Shown piece after piece: positions 44,501-52,260 of a stretch of 64,000 nucleotides of DNA (position 1 is its first letter; each line of letters starts with the position of its first letter). Both the position numbers and the translations under genes were made by a program. Under the pieces are notes generated by a model. It saw nothing but the letters and a program-made list of their open reading frames with translations. It was not told the origin of the DNA and searched no databases. Source of the DNA: JBHJHP01 sp042219825 (lineage in GTDB: Bacteria > Bacteroidota > Bacteroidia > Bacteroidales > UBA5342); NCBI RefSeq assembly GCF_042219825.1, contig NZ_JBHJHQ010000011.1, positions 1 through 64,000 of the forward strand. Direction: 5' to 3'.

Positions 44501-44748
44501 TGGTTGCCACCGGATTGGAGCAGGTAGCACAAGAGATTATCTCATTTTATCCAAATCCGGCTAAAGACAAGCTCTTCATTAATACCGACAAAAGCTATCA
44601 GATGAAAATTTTTGATACATCAGGGAAGTTGGTTTTAGAAGCATCCAACAGGAAAGATATTGACATAAATACTCTGAATTCAGGTATCTATATCCTTAAA
44701 ATAAATATTGAGGAGACGGTATTAACCGAGAAACTGGTAAAAGAATAA
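41518..44748 (+). CDS. secreted M4 (thermolysin-like) metalloprotease with PKD and T9SS sorting domain
   Basis: A 1076-residue exported zinc protease. It has a signal peptide (LYAFLFLFFPSVLTSA), an FTP/PepSY-like propeptide (about 95-270), and an M4 catalytic domain with zinc ligands H422, H426 (HELGH) and E446 (NESYADIFG). A predicted beta-propeller-like region (about 640-910: VAVSKDGTRVAAIS), a PKD domain (about 915-1000: PLQVQFIDQSINNPETWQWSF) and a T9SS type A sorting domain (ISFYPNPAKDKLFI to the end) follow. All catalytic residues are intact. It is the second gene of a two-gene operon with the inhibitor-like lipoprotein. Confidence 0.93.
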   Translation: MKIKLYAFLFLFFPSVLTSAQQTHSFKTVNRNTSGTTATNLKYTTINSGTQTKSTPLSSTSAFPVSKNMKQPGLSQNSNVKNLVKSKGLPVYFEVDKKELQTKSARTLKQQFYDFHTSVSSTTRLHDPEKDLEIRSVITDELGITHIKAQQLYKGIEVEGGESFLHIKSDRDLFTGKIYLVDPDIQTTSSLTEEQAVQKVKSDISTRTICRAISEPQRNFLGYDPVQPKLVIYDNKLVYKVEYRPNIIEEWIYYIDAGNGSVVKAYNNTKSDGPATATATDLNNVQRTVNTYLENGTYYLMDIAEPMFNTETGEGQIMTLDAQNTSTQNLDYTQVTSSNNTWNNPTAISAHYNTTTAYRHYKDAYGRNSINGQGGNIISLINVTNDDGTSMENAFWNGKAAFYGNGGINFKPLAGALDVTAHELGHGIISSTANLEYQGQSGAINESYADIFGAMVDREDWLIGEDITKTTFSPSGALRNMADPHNMGTGLNDPYWQPDHLKEMYLGDQDNGGVHINSGIGNYAYYLFATAITKDKAEQVYYRALTTYLTSKSQYIDLRIAVIQSAKDLYGDASNEVTKAGEAFDAVGIYEEEVIDYEQDYNTNQGDEYLLTYNTDTQFPYYLYRTTTTGEDFIGLTTTDMKGKPSVTDNGVDAVFVDQNDYIKYLSIDPNTPAENYLSQEAFWDNVAVSKDGTRVAAISTEVDTAIYIYDFNAAQWAKYHLYNPTTSHSGEDAGGVLYADAIEFDFTGEYLMYDSYNQLNSSTGDDISYWDIGFIKVWDNETNNFGDGTITKLYGDLPENVSVGNPVFSKNSPYIIAFDYFDNVNEDYAVLGANLLTGDLDMIVSNATLGYPSFSKNDDKIAYSALTTDDLEVVAEISLASNKISASGNADILIYDARWPVYYTVGTRSLQLAPVANFTADFISGTAPLQVQFIDQSINNPETWQWSFQGGTPSTSAIQNPVINYSNPGIYQVSLTCINDAGQNTMTKSSYINVVATGLEQVAQEIISFYPNPAKDKLFINTDKSYQMKIFDTSGKLVLEASNRKDIDINTLNSGIYILKINIEETVLTEKLVKE

Positions 44749-44767
44749 GGATATAAAGAACAGAATT

Positions 44768-44964
44768 GAAGAGGCTGTCCAAAAAGTAAAATCTGTATAA
44801 GTTTTACTTACGGATTGTTAGTAGCTTTTTAAAAACTACCCCTAAATCCCCTAAAGGGGACTTAAAGCCTCCCACTTTAGGGGAGGTTTGGAGGGGTAAT
44901 AGAAGGATCACTATCAATTTATAAGTTCCTTATATTCTTATTTGCCTTTTTGGACAGCCTCTTC
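44768..44964. mobile_element. MITE-like element with 19-bp perfect terminal inverted repeats
   Basis: GAAGAGGCTGTCCAAAAAG (44768-44786) is exactly inverted at 44946-44964. Inside is a second palindrome around CCCCTAAATCCCCTAAAGGGG and CCCCTCC-rich sequence (about 44844-44901). There is no coding frame. The outer arms resemble the GAGGCTGTC(C/T)-type ends of Bacteroidota insertion sequences. It lies between the convergent M4 protease and acyl-CoA synthetase genes and could act as a two-way terminator. A clear target duplication was not found. Confidence 0.7.
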
Positions 44965-44971
44965 CTTATTT

Positions 44972-46627
44972 TTACCTGTGATCCCTCTCCCTAATCTCTA
45001 CACGGCGTATCTTGCCACTGATTGTTTTGGGTAGTTCATCGACAAATTCAATGATGCGGGGATATTTGTATGGTGCGGTCACCTGTTTTACATGATCCTG
45101 AAGTTCCTTAACAAGGTCATCACCTGCCTTATCCTTATATTCTTTTCCCAACACCACTGTTGCCTTTACCACCTGCCCACGAATATCATCCGGTACACCG
45201 GTAATGGCACATTCCACCACAGCCGGATGTAACATCAGTGCACTTTCCACTTCAAAAGGTCCTATACGGTACCCCGAACTTTTGATGACATCATCTGCCC
45301 GGCCAACAAACCAGAAGTATCCATCTTCATCCTTCCATGCCAGGTCACCTGTATAATAAATACCTTCCGACATGGCCTCATCCGTTAGCCTGGTATTTCT
45401 GTAATATCCCTTAAACAATCCTGCCGGATAATTTTTATCATACCTGATCACTATCTGACCCTGTTCACCTGCTTCAGCTGATCTTCCGTCAGGTGTCAGG
45501 AGGTCCATATCATAATGCGGATTTGGCAAACCCATGGATCCCGGTTTGGGTTCTATCCATGGCGATGTAAACACTGTGAGCGTTGTCTCGCTTTGTCCGT
45601 AACCCTCACGCAATTTAATGCCTGTTAGCTCCTGAAACCTGTTATAAACTTCCGGATTAAGAGCTTCACCGGCAATGGTGCACCACTCCAGTGCTGACAG
45701 GTCATACCGGCTCATATCTTCGCGAATTAAAAAGCGGAAAATGGTAGGTGGGGCACAAAGCGATGTTACCTTGTATTTTGACAGGACGGCCAGGATATCG
45801 GACGGTGTAAATTTTTCGTGGTCATACACAAAAACAGTTGCCCCAACCAGCCACTGTCCATACAGTTTACCCCACACCGCCTTTAACCAGCCTGTATCCG
45901 CTATGGTAAGATGCAGACTTTTTTCATGAAGGTTCTGCCAGTATTTAGCGGTAACTATATGTGCCAGCGGATATACACTGTCGAGCACCACCATTTTAGG
46001 ATCGCCGGTAGTTCCGGATGTAAAACTTACAATTAACGGATCCTCATTTTTTGTGGGCTCAGCAGGACGCTGAAAAGGTTGTGCATTCTCAATGCCTTTG
46101 TGAAAATCTTCCCAGCCATCAGGAATTACCGGCCCGATTGAAATCCGTTTTTCTACAGATGGTGATTCCGGCAGGGCCTCATTCACATGATCTGTAATAA
46201 GTTCATCACCGTCACATATAACAGCCTTTATGGTTGCCGCATTAGCACGGTAAATAATATCCTTCTTCGTCAGCAAATGCGTGGCAGGAATAATGACAGC
46301 ACCTATTTTGTGCAGTGCAATTATAGTAAACCAGAATTCTGCACGGCGCTTTAATATAGCCATCACCATATCGCCTTTACCAATACCCAGTGACGAAAGA
46401 TAACCTGCAGTCCGATCTGTAATATCCTTTAATTCACCAAAGGTAAATGTTCGGCTTTCACCCTTATCATTGGTCCACAGCAGTGCCCTTTTATCGGGAT
46501 CTGACTTTGCCCATCCGTCAACTACATCGTATGCAAAATTGAAATCTCCGGGAATAATCAGTTCATAGTTTGTTGTAAAATCTTCTAAGTCTTTAAAGCT
46601 TGTCTGTTTTAAATATTTATCAATCAT
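44972..46627 (-). CDS. AMP-binding acyl-CoA synthetase (ACSM-like)
   Basis: Activates a carboxylic acid to its CoA thioester through an acyl-adenylate. The 551-residue protein has the P-loop-like motif VSFTSGTTGDPKMV (about 190-203), the adenylate-site motif EGYGQSETT (about 333-341), YTGDLAWKDEDGYFWFVGRADDVIKSSGYRIG (the A8 hinge) and the catalytic lysine in PKTISGKIRR. The sequence resembles medium-chain/aromatic ACSM enzymes more than acetyl-CoA synthetase. It is 26 bases after the XRE-cupin regulator, a frequent pairing, so it is probably regulated by it. Confidence 0.9.
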   Translation of the reverse strand: MIDKYLKQTSFKDLEDFTTNYELIIPGDFNFAYDVVDGWAKSDPDKRALLWTNDKGESRTFTFGELKDITDRTAGYLSSLGIGKGDMVMAILKRRAEFWFTIIALHKIGAVIIPATHLLTKKDIIYRANAATIKAVICDGDELITDHVNEALPESPSVEKRISIGPVIPDGWEDFHKGIENAQPFQRPAEPTKNEDPLIVSFTSGTTGDPKMVVLDSVYPLAHIVTAKYWQNLHEKSLHLTIADTGWLKAVWGKLYGQWLVGATVFVYDHEKFTPSDILAVLSKYKVTSLCAPPTIFRFLIREDMSRYDLSALEWCTIAGEALNPEVYNRFQELTGIKLREGYGQSETTLTVFTSPWIEPKPGSMGLPNPHYDMDLLTPDGRSAEAGEQGQIVIRYDKNYPAGLFKGYYRNTRLTDEAMSEGIYYTGDLAWKDEDGYFWFVGRADDVIKSSGYRIGPFEVESALMLHPAVVECAITGVPDDIRGQVVKATVVLGKEYKDKAGDDLVKELQDHVKQVTAPYKYPRIIEFVDELPKTISGKIRRVEIRERDHR

Positions 46628-46653
46628 GGAGCTTATGTTTCGTTCAGAATTTG

Positions 46654-47208
46654 TTATATTATCACTGCAAGAAAGCGTACAGTCCTGCCATCCAGGGCCT
46701 TCATACCATGAGGAAGCGTAGCGTCAAAATAGAGGCTGTCCCCGGTGTTCAGCGTGAGCTCATGTCCTCCAACACTTAACAGCATTTTACCTTCCAGCAC
46801 ATAGTTGAATTCCTGTCCGTTATGGCTGTTAAGATTCATTGCCTTCTCCTCTGCTTCCGGCTCAACCGTAACAATAAAAGGATCAGCCTTCCTTCCCGTA
46901 AAACGAGATGCAAGCGACTGGTAATTATAAGCCCGTGTGCGTTCCACAGTGTCCCCCTTCCCGGCACGGGTCAGAAAAAAAGATTTCATATTCGGCTCAT
47001 TTCCGAATAACAAAGCTGAGAGTTCAAAATTGTACTTTTTTGAAATACTTTGAAGCGCTCCGATCGGGATATCGCATTCCCCACTTTCATAACCCTGATA
47101 ATCCTGCTCTGAGACATGACAGGTTGCTGCCATATCTGAAACAGAAATATCAAACAAATCCCTTAATCCGCGCAATCTTTCAGCTATATCACGAATTTGC
47201 TGATTCAT
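46654..47208 (-). CDS. XRE-family regulator with C-terminal cupin domain
   Basis: A 184-residue DNA-binding protein with an N-terminal helix-turn-helix (about 5-65: LFDISVSDMAATCHVSEQDYQ) and a C-terminal cupin_2 domain (about 110-184: EFNYVLEGKMLLSVGGHEL, GDSLYFDATLPHGM). The cupin part probably binds the effector, such as a carboxylate handled by the neighbouring acyl-CoA synthetase. First gene of the pair. Confidence 0.9.
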   Translation of the reverse strand: MNQQIRDIAERLRGLRDLFDISVSDMAATCHVSEQDYQGYESGECDIPIGALQSISKKYNFELSALLFGNEPNMKSFFLTRAGKGDTVERTRAYNYQSLASRFTGRKADPFIVTVEPEAEEKAMNLNSHNGQEFNYVLEGKMLLSVGGHELTLNTGDSLYFDATLPHGMKALDGRTVRFLAVII

Positions 47209-47241
47209 ATTTATATTTTTTAGTAAGAATTAATTTATGAA

Positions 47242-47249
47242 CAAAGGTA
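47242..47249 (-). promoter_or_regulatory. -7 box for the XRE-cupin gene
   Basis: TACCTTTG on the minus strand matches TAnnTTTG, 33 bases before the ATG at 47208. A TTG lies about 18 bases further upstream. Confidence 0.45.
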
Positions 47250-47502
47250 GCGCTTTTCAGATACCAACAATGGGTGCAGATCGATACATCAAAAAATACA
47301 GACAACGGAATGAAGATGCATGTTTTCTTGTCTAATCTGTAAAATAAATAAAATCATCTCTACTTGGGTAGATTTACATTAGCCAACAGAAATACGCTAT
47401 CGGAAAAACGATGGCATAATATGTTTAATAATGAAAGGGTTAAAAGAAAGTAAGTACGAAAGATATAATTGAATTATTTCCCGAATGGTTGATCCTGCTT
47501 CG
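47250..47502. other. non-coding gap between XRE-cupin and GH51 genes
   Basis: AT-rich DNA with no gene of useful length and no recognised RNA. It should contain operator sites for the two divergent transcripts. Confidence 0.4.
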
Positions 47503-47534
47503 TTGGGAAAATTTAACAGAGTAACGTATATTTA
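47503..47534 (+). promoter_or_regulatory. promoter of the GH51 gene
   Basis: TTG (47503-47505), a 21-base spacer and TATATTTA (47527-47534), one base off TAnnTTTG, give a leader of about 50 bases before the ATG. Confidence 0.45.
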
Positions 47535-47589
47535 CAATACCAAATTGATGGCAATTAAATAATTTCAAAACTTAATTAACATAATCAGA

Positions 47590-49122
47590 ATGAAAAAAGC
47601 TTTTTTATTATTGGGAGTAGTATGTATGGCATTATTTGCCGGACAGGCGCAGAACAGCCTTGTCCTGCATCCTGACAATGCCGGAACAAAGATTAACAAA
47701 GAGATTTATGGTCACTTTGCCGAGCATCTGGGGCGCTGTATTTATGGTGGCATTTACGTGGGTGACACATCCGGGATTCCGAATATTAATGGATACCGAA
47801 TGGATGTGGTGGATGCACTAAAGGATATGCAGATACCTGTTTTACGCTGGCCGGGCGGCTGTTTTGCGGATACCTACCACTGGAAGGACGGCATTGGTCC
47901 TAAAGAGGACAGACCATCCATTGTAAATGTGTTTTGGGGTGGTGTAACCGAAGACAACAGCTTTGGCACACATGAATTCCTGAACCTGTGTGAATTGCTG
48001 GGCACAGAACCTTACATCAGCTTAAATGTAGGATCCGGAACGGTTCAGGAAGCTGCCGAGTGGGTGGAATATGTTACATCTGACAATATCAGTCCTATGA
48101 CAGACCTGCGTAAAAAGAACGGTCGTGACAAACCCTGGCATGTGAAATACTGGGGTATCGGCAACGAAAGCTGGGGCTGCGGCGGTGACATGCGCCCTGA
48201 GTATTATGCGGATCTGTTCAGACGCTATGCATCCTATTCCAAAGGGGCACCATTTAAAATTGCCTGCGGCGCCAACTCTTTCGACTACAACTGGACAGAA
48301 ACAGTAATGGAAAGAACACGCAATAAGCAAAACTTAATGCAGGGCATTTCGTTGCATTATTACACCCTTCCGTACAATTGGAGACATAAGGGAAGTGCCA
48401 CTGATTTTAACGAAAAGGAATGGTTCACCACCCTGAATAAAACACTTAAAATGCAGGAACTGATCGATAAGCATGGTGCTATAATGGACAAGTATGATCC
48501 CAGAGGACGTGTTGGACTAATGGTGGATGAATGGGGTTCATGGTATGATGTGGAACCGGGAACTAATCCGGGATTCCTTTATCAGCAGAATACATTACGC
48601 GATGCGCTTATAGCCGGTATCAACCTGAATATATTCAATAACAATGCTCTGCGTGTTAAGATGGCCAACATTGCCCAGGTAGTTAATGTTTTACAGGCAG
48701 TGATCCTGACACAGGGCGATGAAATGGTTCTGACCCCAACCTATTATGTATTTAAAATGTATAAGGTGCACCAGGATGCGATGCTTATTCCGACAGATCT
48801 GACCTGCGAAAACTATGAACTGGAAGGTGAATCCATGCCTGCAGTAAATTCATCAGCTTCAGTTAAAGATGGCGTAATGTCTATTACTCTGTGTAACCTG
48901 AACCCCAATAAGGAAGAGCCCATTGAGTTGAATCTGGGAACCGAAGAATATAAAAAAGTAAGTGCGCAGATTGTGACCGGTAAAAAAATGGCTGCTTATA
49001 ACGACTTTGGTAAAGCAGAAGAAGTTACGCTTACAGAATGGGACGTTAAAAAACCAAAGAATGGTAAAATGAATGTCACTTTACCTTCTAAATCTGTTGT
49101 GCTTATTCAGCTAAGCAAATAA
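47590..49122 (+). CDS. GH51 alpha-L-arabinofuranosidase, exported
   Basis: Releases terminal arabinofuranose from arabinan or arabinoxylan. The 510-residue enzyme has a signal peptide (AFLLLGVVCMALFAGQAQ) and a (beta/alpha)8 barrel with the acid/base E193 in WGIGNESWG and nucleophile E314 in LMVDEWGSW. Substrate-site segments EIYGHFAEHLGRCIYGGI and LRWPGGCFADTYHW are also typical, as is a C-terminal beta-sandwich. Likely periplasmic. First gene of the pectin/arabinan locus, with its own promoter and a terminator after it. Confidence 0.95.
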   Translation: MKKAFLLLGVVCMALFAGQAQNSLVLHPDNAGTKINKEIYGHFAEHLGRCIYGGIYVGDTSGIPNINGYRMDVVDALKDMQIPVLRWPGGCFADTYHWKDGIGPKEDRPSIVNVFWGGVTEDNSFGTHEFLNLCELLGTEPYISLNVGSGTVQEAAEWVEYVTSDNISPMTDLRKKNGRDKPWHVKYWGIGNESWGCGGDMRPEYYADLFRRYASYSKGAPFKIACGANSFDYNWTETVMERTRNKQNLMQGISLHYYTLPYNWRHKGSATDFNEKEWFTTLNKTLKMQELIDKHGAIMDKYDPRGRVGLMVDEWGSWYDVEPGTNPGFLYQQNTLRDALIAGINLNIFNNNALRVKMANIAQVVNVLQAVILTQGDEMVLTPTYYVFKMYKVHQDAMLIPTDLTCENYELEGESMPAVNSSASVKDGVMSITLCNLNPNKEEPIELNLGTEEYKKVSAQIVTGKKMAAYNDFGKAEEVTLTEWDVKKPKNGKMNVTLPSKSVVLIQLSK

Positions 49123-49129
49123 GACTTTT

Positions 49130-49189
49130 TAGTCACCGGGTGAACTTTAAATAATAGTTTATTTCATCCGGTGACTATTATTATTTTTC
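49130..49189 (+). terminator. terminator after the GH51 gene
   Basis: TAGTCACCGGGTGAA and TTCATCCGGTGACTA form a long near-perfect stem, followed by the T-rich TTATTATTTTTC. It is 7 bases past the stop codon and separates GH51 from the GH43 gene. Confidence 0.75.
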
Positions 49190-49201
49190 AAATAAATACT
49201 C

Positions 49202-50158
49202 ATGAAGTTATCCTCATTTTTAACGGTTTTTATAGCCCTGTTAACAATTAGTATGAGTTATGCCCAGAATCCACTTGATTTTGGCAGCAACATTAAAACA
49301 GCTGATCCTTCAGCCCACGTATGGAAGGACGGCAGAATATATATCTATGCATCGCATGACGAAGAGTGTCAGCCCGATTTTTTCATGAAGGACTGGCACG
49401 TATTTTCATCCGATGACCTTATAAACTGGGTGGATCATGGCGCTTGTTTGTCTGTGGATGATCTGACCTGGGCTGATAATTATGCCTGGGCACCGGACTG
49501 TGCCTACAAAAACGGAAAGTATTATTTCTGTTACCCCGCCGGAACCGGAATAAAAGACCGGGTCAATCCGAAAAACAGCACCAAATGGATGGGGGTTGGA
49601 ATAGCGGAAAGTGATTCTCCAACCGGCCCTTTTAAAGATGTCATTGGTGCACCTTTATGGCGTAAACCGTATGCCAATGATCCCTGCCTGTTCGTTGATG
49701 ACAACGACAGCGCTTACATCTATTTTCGCGGAAGTGGCATGAATTATCATGTGGCAAGAATGGCCGATGACATGCGCAGCATAACAGGAGGTTTTATTAA
49801 AATGGATATGGGCGGTTATGAACCCCCTATGGAAGGTCCCTGGGTGTTTAAACGCAAGGACAAATACTATTTTACCATGCCCGAAGGAAACCGTGTCCTC
49901 ACCTACTATATGGCCGATTCACCACTTGGACCATGGACCTATAAAGGTGTTATCATGGAACAGGAACACCAAAGTAACAACCACCACTCTATTGTTGAAT
50001 ACAAGGGACAATGGATCCTGTTCTATCACCGCTGGCTGGATACAGATTCATCCTGTGGCCGGCAGCGTCATATATGTGCAGAATACCTGTATTTTAACAA
50101 CGACGGAACCATTCAAAAGGTAAATCGGACAGATAAAGGACTGGCTGCTAAACCATAA
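49202..50158 (+). CDS. GH43-family glycoside hydrolase (arabinofuranosidase/xylosidase)
   Basis: A 318-residue exported enzyme (signal FLTVFIALLTISMSYAQ) made of a single five-bladed propeller. Candidate catalytic residues follow the GH43 pattern: an Asp in KTADPSAHVWKDGRIYI (general base), an Asp in ANDPCLFVDDND (pKa modulator) and the Glu in PMEGPWVFKRKDKYYF (general acid). EHQSNNHHSIVEYKGQWILFYHRW is a further GH43 hallmark. It probably acts on short arabino-oligosaccharides in the periplasm. Confidence 0.9.
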   Translation: MKLSSFLTVFIALLTISMSYAQNPLDFGSNIKTADPSAHVWKDGRIYIYASHDEECQPDFFMKDWHVFSSDDLINWVDHGACLSVDDLTWADNYAWAPDCAYKNGKYYFCYPAGTGIKDRVNPKNSTKWMGVGIAESDSPTGPFKDVIGAPLWRKPYANDPCLFVDDNDSAYIYFRGSGMNYHVARMADDMRSITGGFIKMDMGGYEPPMEGPWVFKRKDKYYFTMPEGNRVLTYYMADSPLGPWTYKGVIMEQEHQSNNHHSIVEYKGQWILFYHRWLDTDSSCGRQRHICAEYLYFNNDGTIQKVNRTDKGLAAKP

Positions 50159-50238
50159 GGTACTGAAAAATTATTACTGATATATTTTATCGCTTTCATG
50201 AAATTTTATATCTACCTCAAAATTAAACCTATATAATC

Positions 50239-51258
50239 ATGAGGATATTTAAAATTATATCATTATTTTTTATTTGTTTGTTAATGTATTCATGCGCAAC
50301 ATTACTGAATTCAAGAGAGACTAACATAGAGATCCACACTTCGTCTCAATCAGCTAAAATTTGTCTGAATAATGATACCTGCGTAGACACACCTGTCATA
50401 CTTGAAGTTCCAAGAGGTCCAAACGATTTTTATGTAGCTATAAAAAATGACACAACCTATAAGAATGTAAGAATTAAAAGCCGCCTTTCACCCGAATTTA
50501 CTTTTGGCAATTTATTTTTTGTTTTATATTCCCCTTTGGGATATGTAGGAGACGCATATTATCGTGATGCGATGTATACATATCATAACTCTATTTATAT
50601 AGATCTTAACAACAGCTTATCAGAATATAAAAAATGGAAACCATCAAAAAAAGGACAAATCTATTTTCGAAGTTCCCTTCCCTGGTTTGACAACATAGGC
50701 ATCAAAAATCCAGTCAAATATGAAACTTACAATATTTATAAAGGACTTACGCTAGGAGCAGACTACTACCATTCAAAACGTTCGTTTATATCATGGAACA
50801 TTGGTGTGACAGGGTTTGATGATATTCCTCAGATATATATGGATAGATGGGATTTTGGTGATACTATTACGAATTTCTTGTCTATGAGTACAAAACTGAC
50901 CAATAACTATGATTTCAATATAACCACGACAAAGAATTTTGGATTTTCCGTGGGATATGGATTAAGTCTTTCATATTTTCAATACAAGGAACACATTTTA
51001 AATCAATTGGAACAACATTTTAATCTGACACAGAATAATCACTATTATACACTTGGACTATGTTTCGAAGCCAATTTGTTTCTTTTAAAATACTTTTATA
51101 TTGGTGCAAGTTATTTGCCATCATTTTTTACCTTAAAAAAAAATGTATGGGAATATTCTCACCTCGCATACGTTGACTTTGGCATAAGAATACCATTAAA
51201 AAAGTACAGAAAAGATAATATTACAAAAATAAACTATAAACCAAAAACGATAGAATAA
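50239..51258 (+). CDS. hypothetical lipoprotein, PEGA-like plus beta-barrel-like region
   Basis: A 339-residue protein with lipobox LLMYSC (Cys near 19). Residues 28-75 look like a PEGA-type surface beta module (ETNIEIHTSSQSAKICLNN and TPVILEVPRGPNDFYVAI). The rest alternates aromatic and polar residues, with strands such as TLGADYYHSKRSFISWNIGVTGF and FGFSVGYGLSLSYF, like an outer-membrane barrel. The DNA is visibly more AT-rich than the CAZyme genes around it. No CAZyme motif is present. It may be a recent insertion in the locus. Confidence 0.6.
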   Translation: MRIFKIISLFFICLLMYSCATLLNSRETNIEIHTSSQSAKICLNNDTCVDTPVILEVPRGPNDFYVAIKNDTTYKNVRIKSRLSPEFTFGNLFFVLYSPLGYVGDAYYRDAMYTYHNSIYIDLNNSLSEYKKWKPSKKGQIYFRSSLPWFDNIGIKNPVKYETYNIYKGLTLGADYYHSKRSFISWNIGVTGFDDIPQIYMDRWDFGDTITNFLSMSTKLTNNYDFNITTTKNFGFSVGYGLSLSYFQYKEHILNQLEQHFNLTQNNHYYTLGLCFEANLFLLKYFYIGASYLPSFFTLKKNVWEYSHLAYVDFGIRIPLKKYRKDNITKINYKPKTIE

Positions 51259-51364
51259 GTTGCTATGGGACAGTATTTACATAGCGCACGTCTTTATCCT
51301 GTAACCAAATGAAACATATCTCCCCTTCCATCTGTTTGAAAGAATAATCTGTTAACTCGCAAAC

Positions 51365-52129
51365 ATGGCAGCAAATACATTGAATGAAGTCATTGAGCAA
51401 CTTGAAAAGATCATTCTGGAATCCATTGAAAAACAAAGTACGTATGGTTATTTCGCCGTATTGTACCAAAAAGTTACGATAAGGGTAAAGGAAAAACTGG
51501 GTACCGGCTATTTTGATGATGATGCGCGAATGGAGCAATTTGATATTGTCTTCGCGAACCGTTACCTGGAGGCGTATAACCAATATAAAAATCACCAGTT
51601 GTGTAGCAAATCCTGGCAATCGTCTTTTGAATCTTCTGAAAAAGATAATCTGATAGTGTTGCAACACTTGTTGCTGGGAATGAATGCACATATAAATTTT
51701 GACCTCGGAATTGCGGCTCAGATTACAGGTAAAATTGATATACTGGCACTAAAAAACGATTTTATTAAGATAAATGAACTGCTTGGCGAACTTCTAGATG
51801 AAGTTCAACAGGACCTTACAAAGGTTTGGCGCTGGCTGAGATATCCTTTGAAGTTAGCAGGTAACCTGGATAATCTTTTTGTTAACTTCAGCATGAAAAT
51901 TGCCCGAAACGGTGCATGGAGCTTTGCAATGGAACTCGAGCTCTCCCGCAAAAATCAGGAAGAAATTATAGCTATCAGAGACCAGAAAATAGCAGATATT
52001 ACACCCATGATCACAAAAAGCAGAGGAGTGATCAAGCTCCTGCTGCGTTTAATCCGGTTCAGTGAAAAAGGAGACGAGGCAACAAAGATCAAACGGATCA
52101 GAAACAAGGAATTTAATCCAGCCAATTAA
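51365..52129 (+). CDS. DUF5995-family protein
   Basis: A 254-residue soluble helical protein with the family motif LLGMNAHINFDLGIAAQI near residues 105-122; the invariant His, Asn and Asp suggest a metal or catalytic site. The N-terminus EVIEQLEKIILESIEKQSTYGYFAVLYQ and the Arg-rich C-terminus are also typical. The function of DUF5995 is unknown. No signal peptide is seen. It stands alone between the lipoprotein gene and the MFS transporter, in the same direction. Confidence 0.8.
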   Translation: MAANTLNEVIEQLEKIILESIEKQSTYGYFAVLYQKVTIRVKEKLGTGYFDDDARMEQFDIVFANRYLEAYNQYKNHQLCSKSWQSSFESSEKDNLIVLQHLLLGMNAHINFDLGIAAQITGKIDILALKNDFIKINELLGELLDEVQQDLTKVWRWLRYPLKLAGNLDNLFVNFSMKIARNGAWSFAMELELSRKNQEEIIAIRDQKIADITPMITKSRGVIKLLLRLIRFSEKGDEATKIKRIRNKEFNPAN

Positions 52130-52260
52130 GAGATATAGGCTTACCTTAAGCTAAAAATGTTTGGGGTTTCAGCACATGCATACAATGGTCTGATCCGAAC
52201 CAATCGACATATATACTGTTCTTTTTATATATAATCTGCAACAATCAGCTTTCCTACTTA

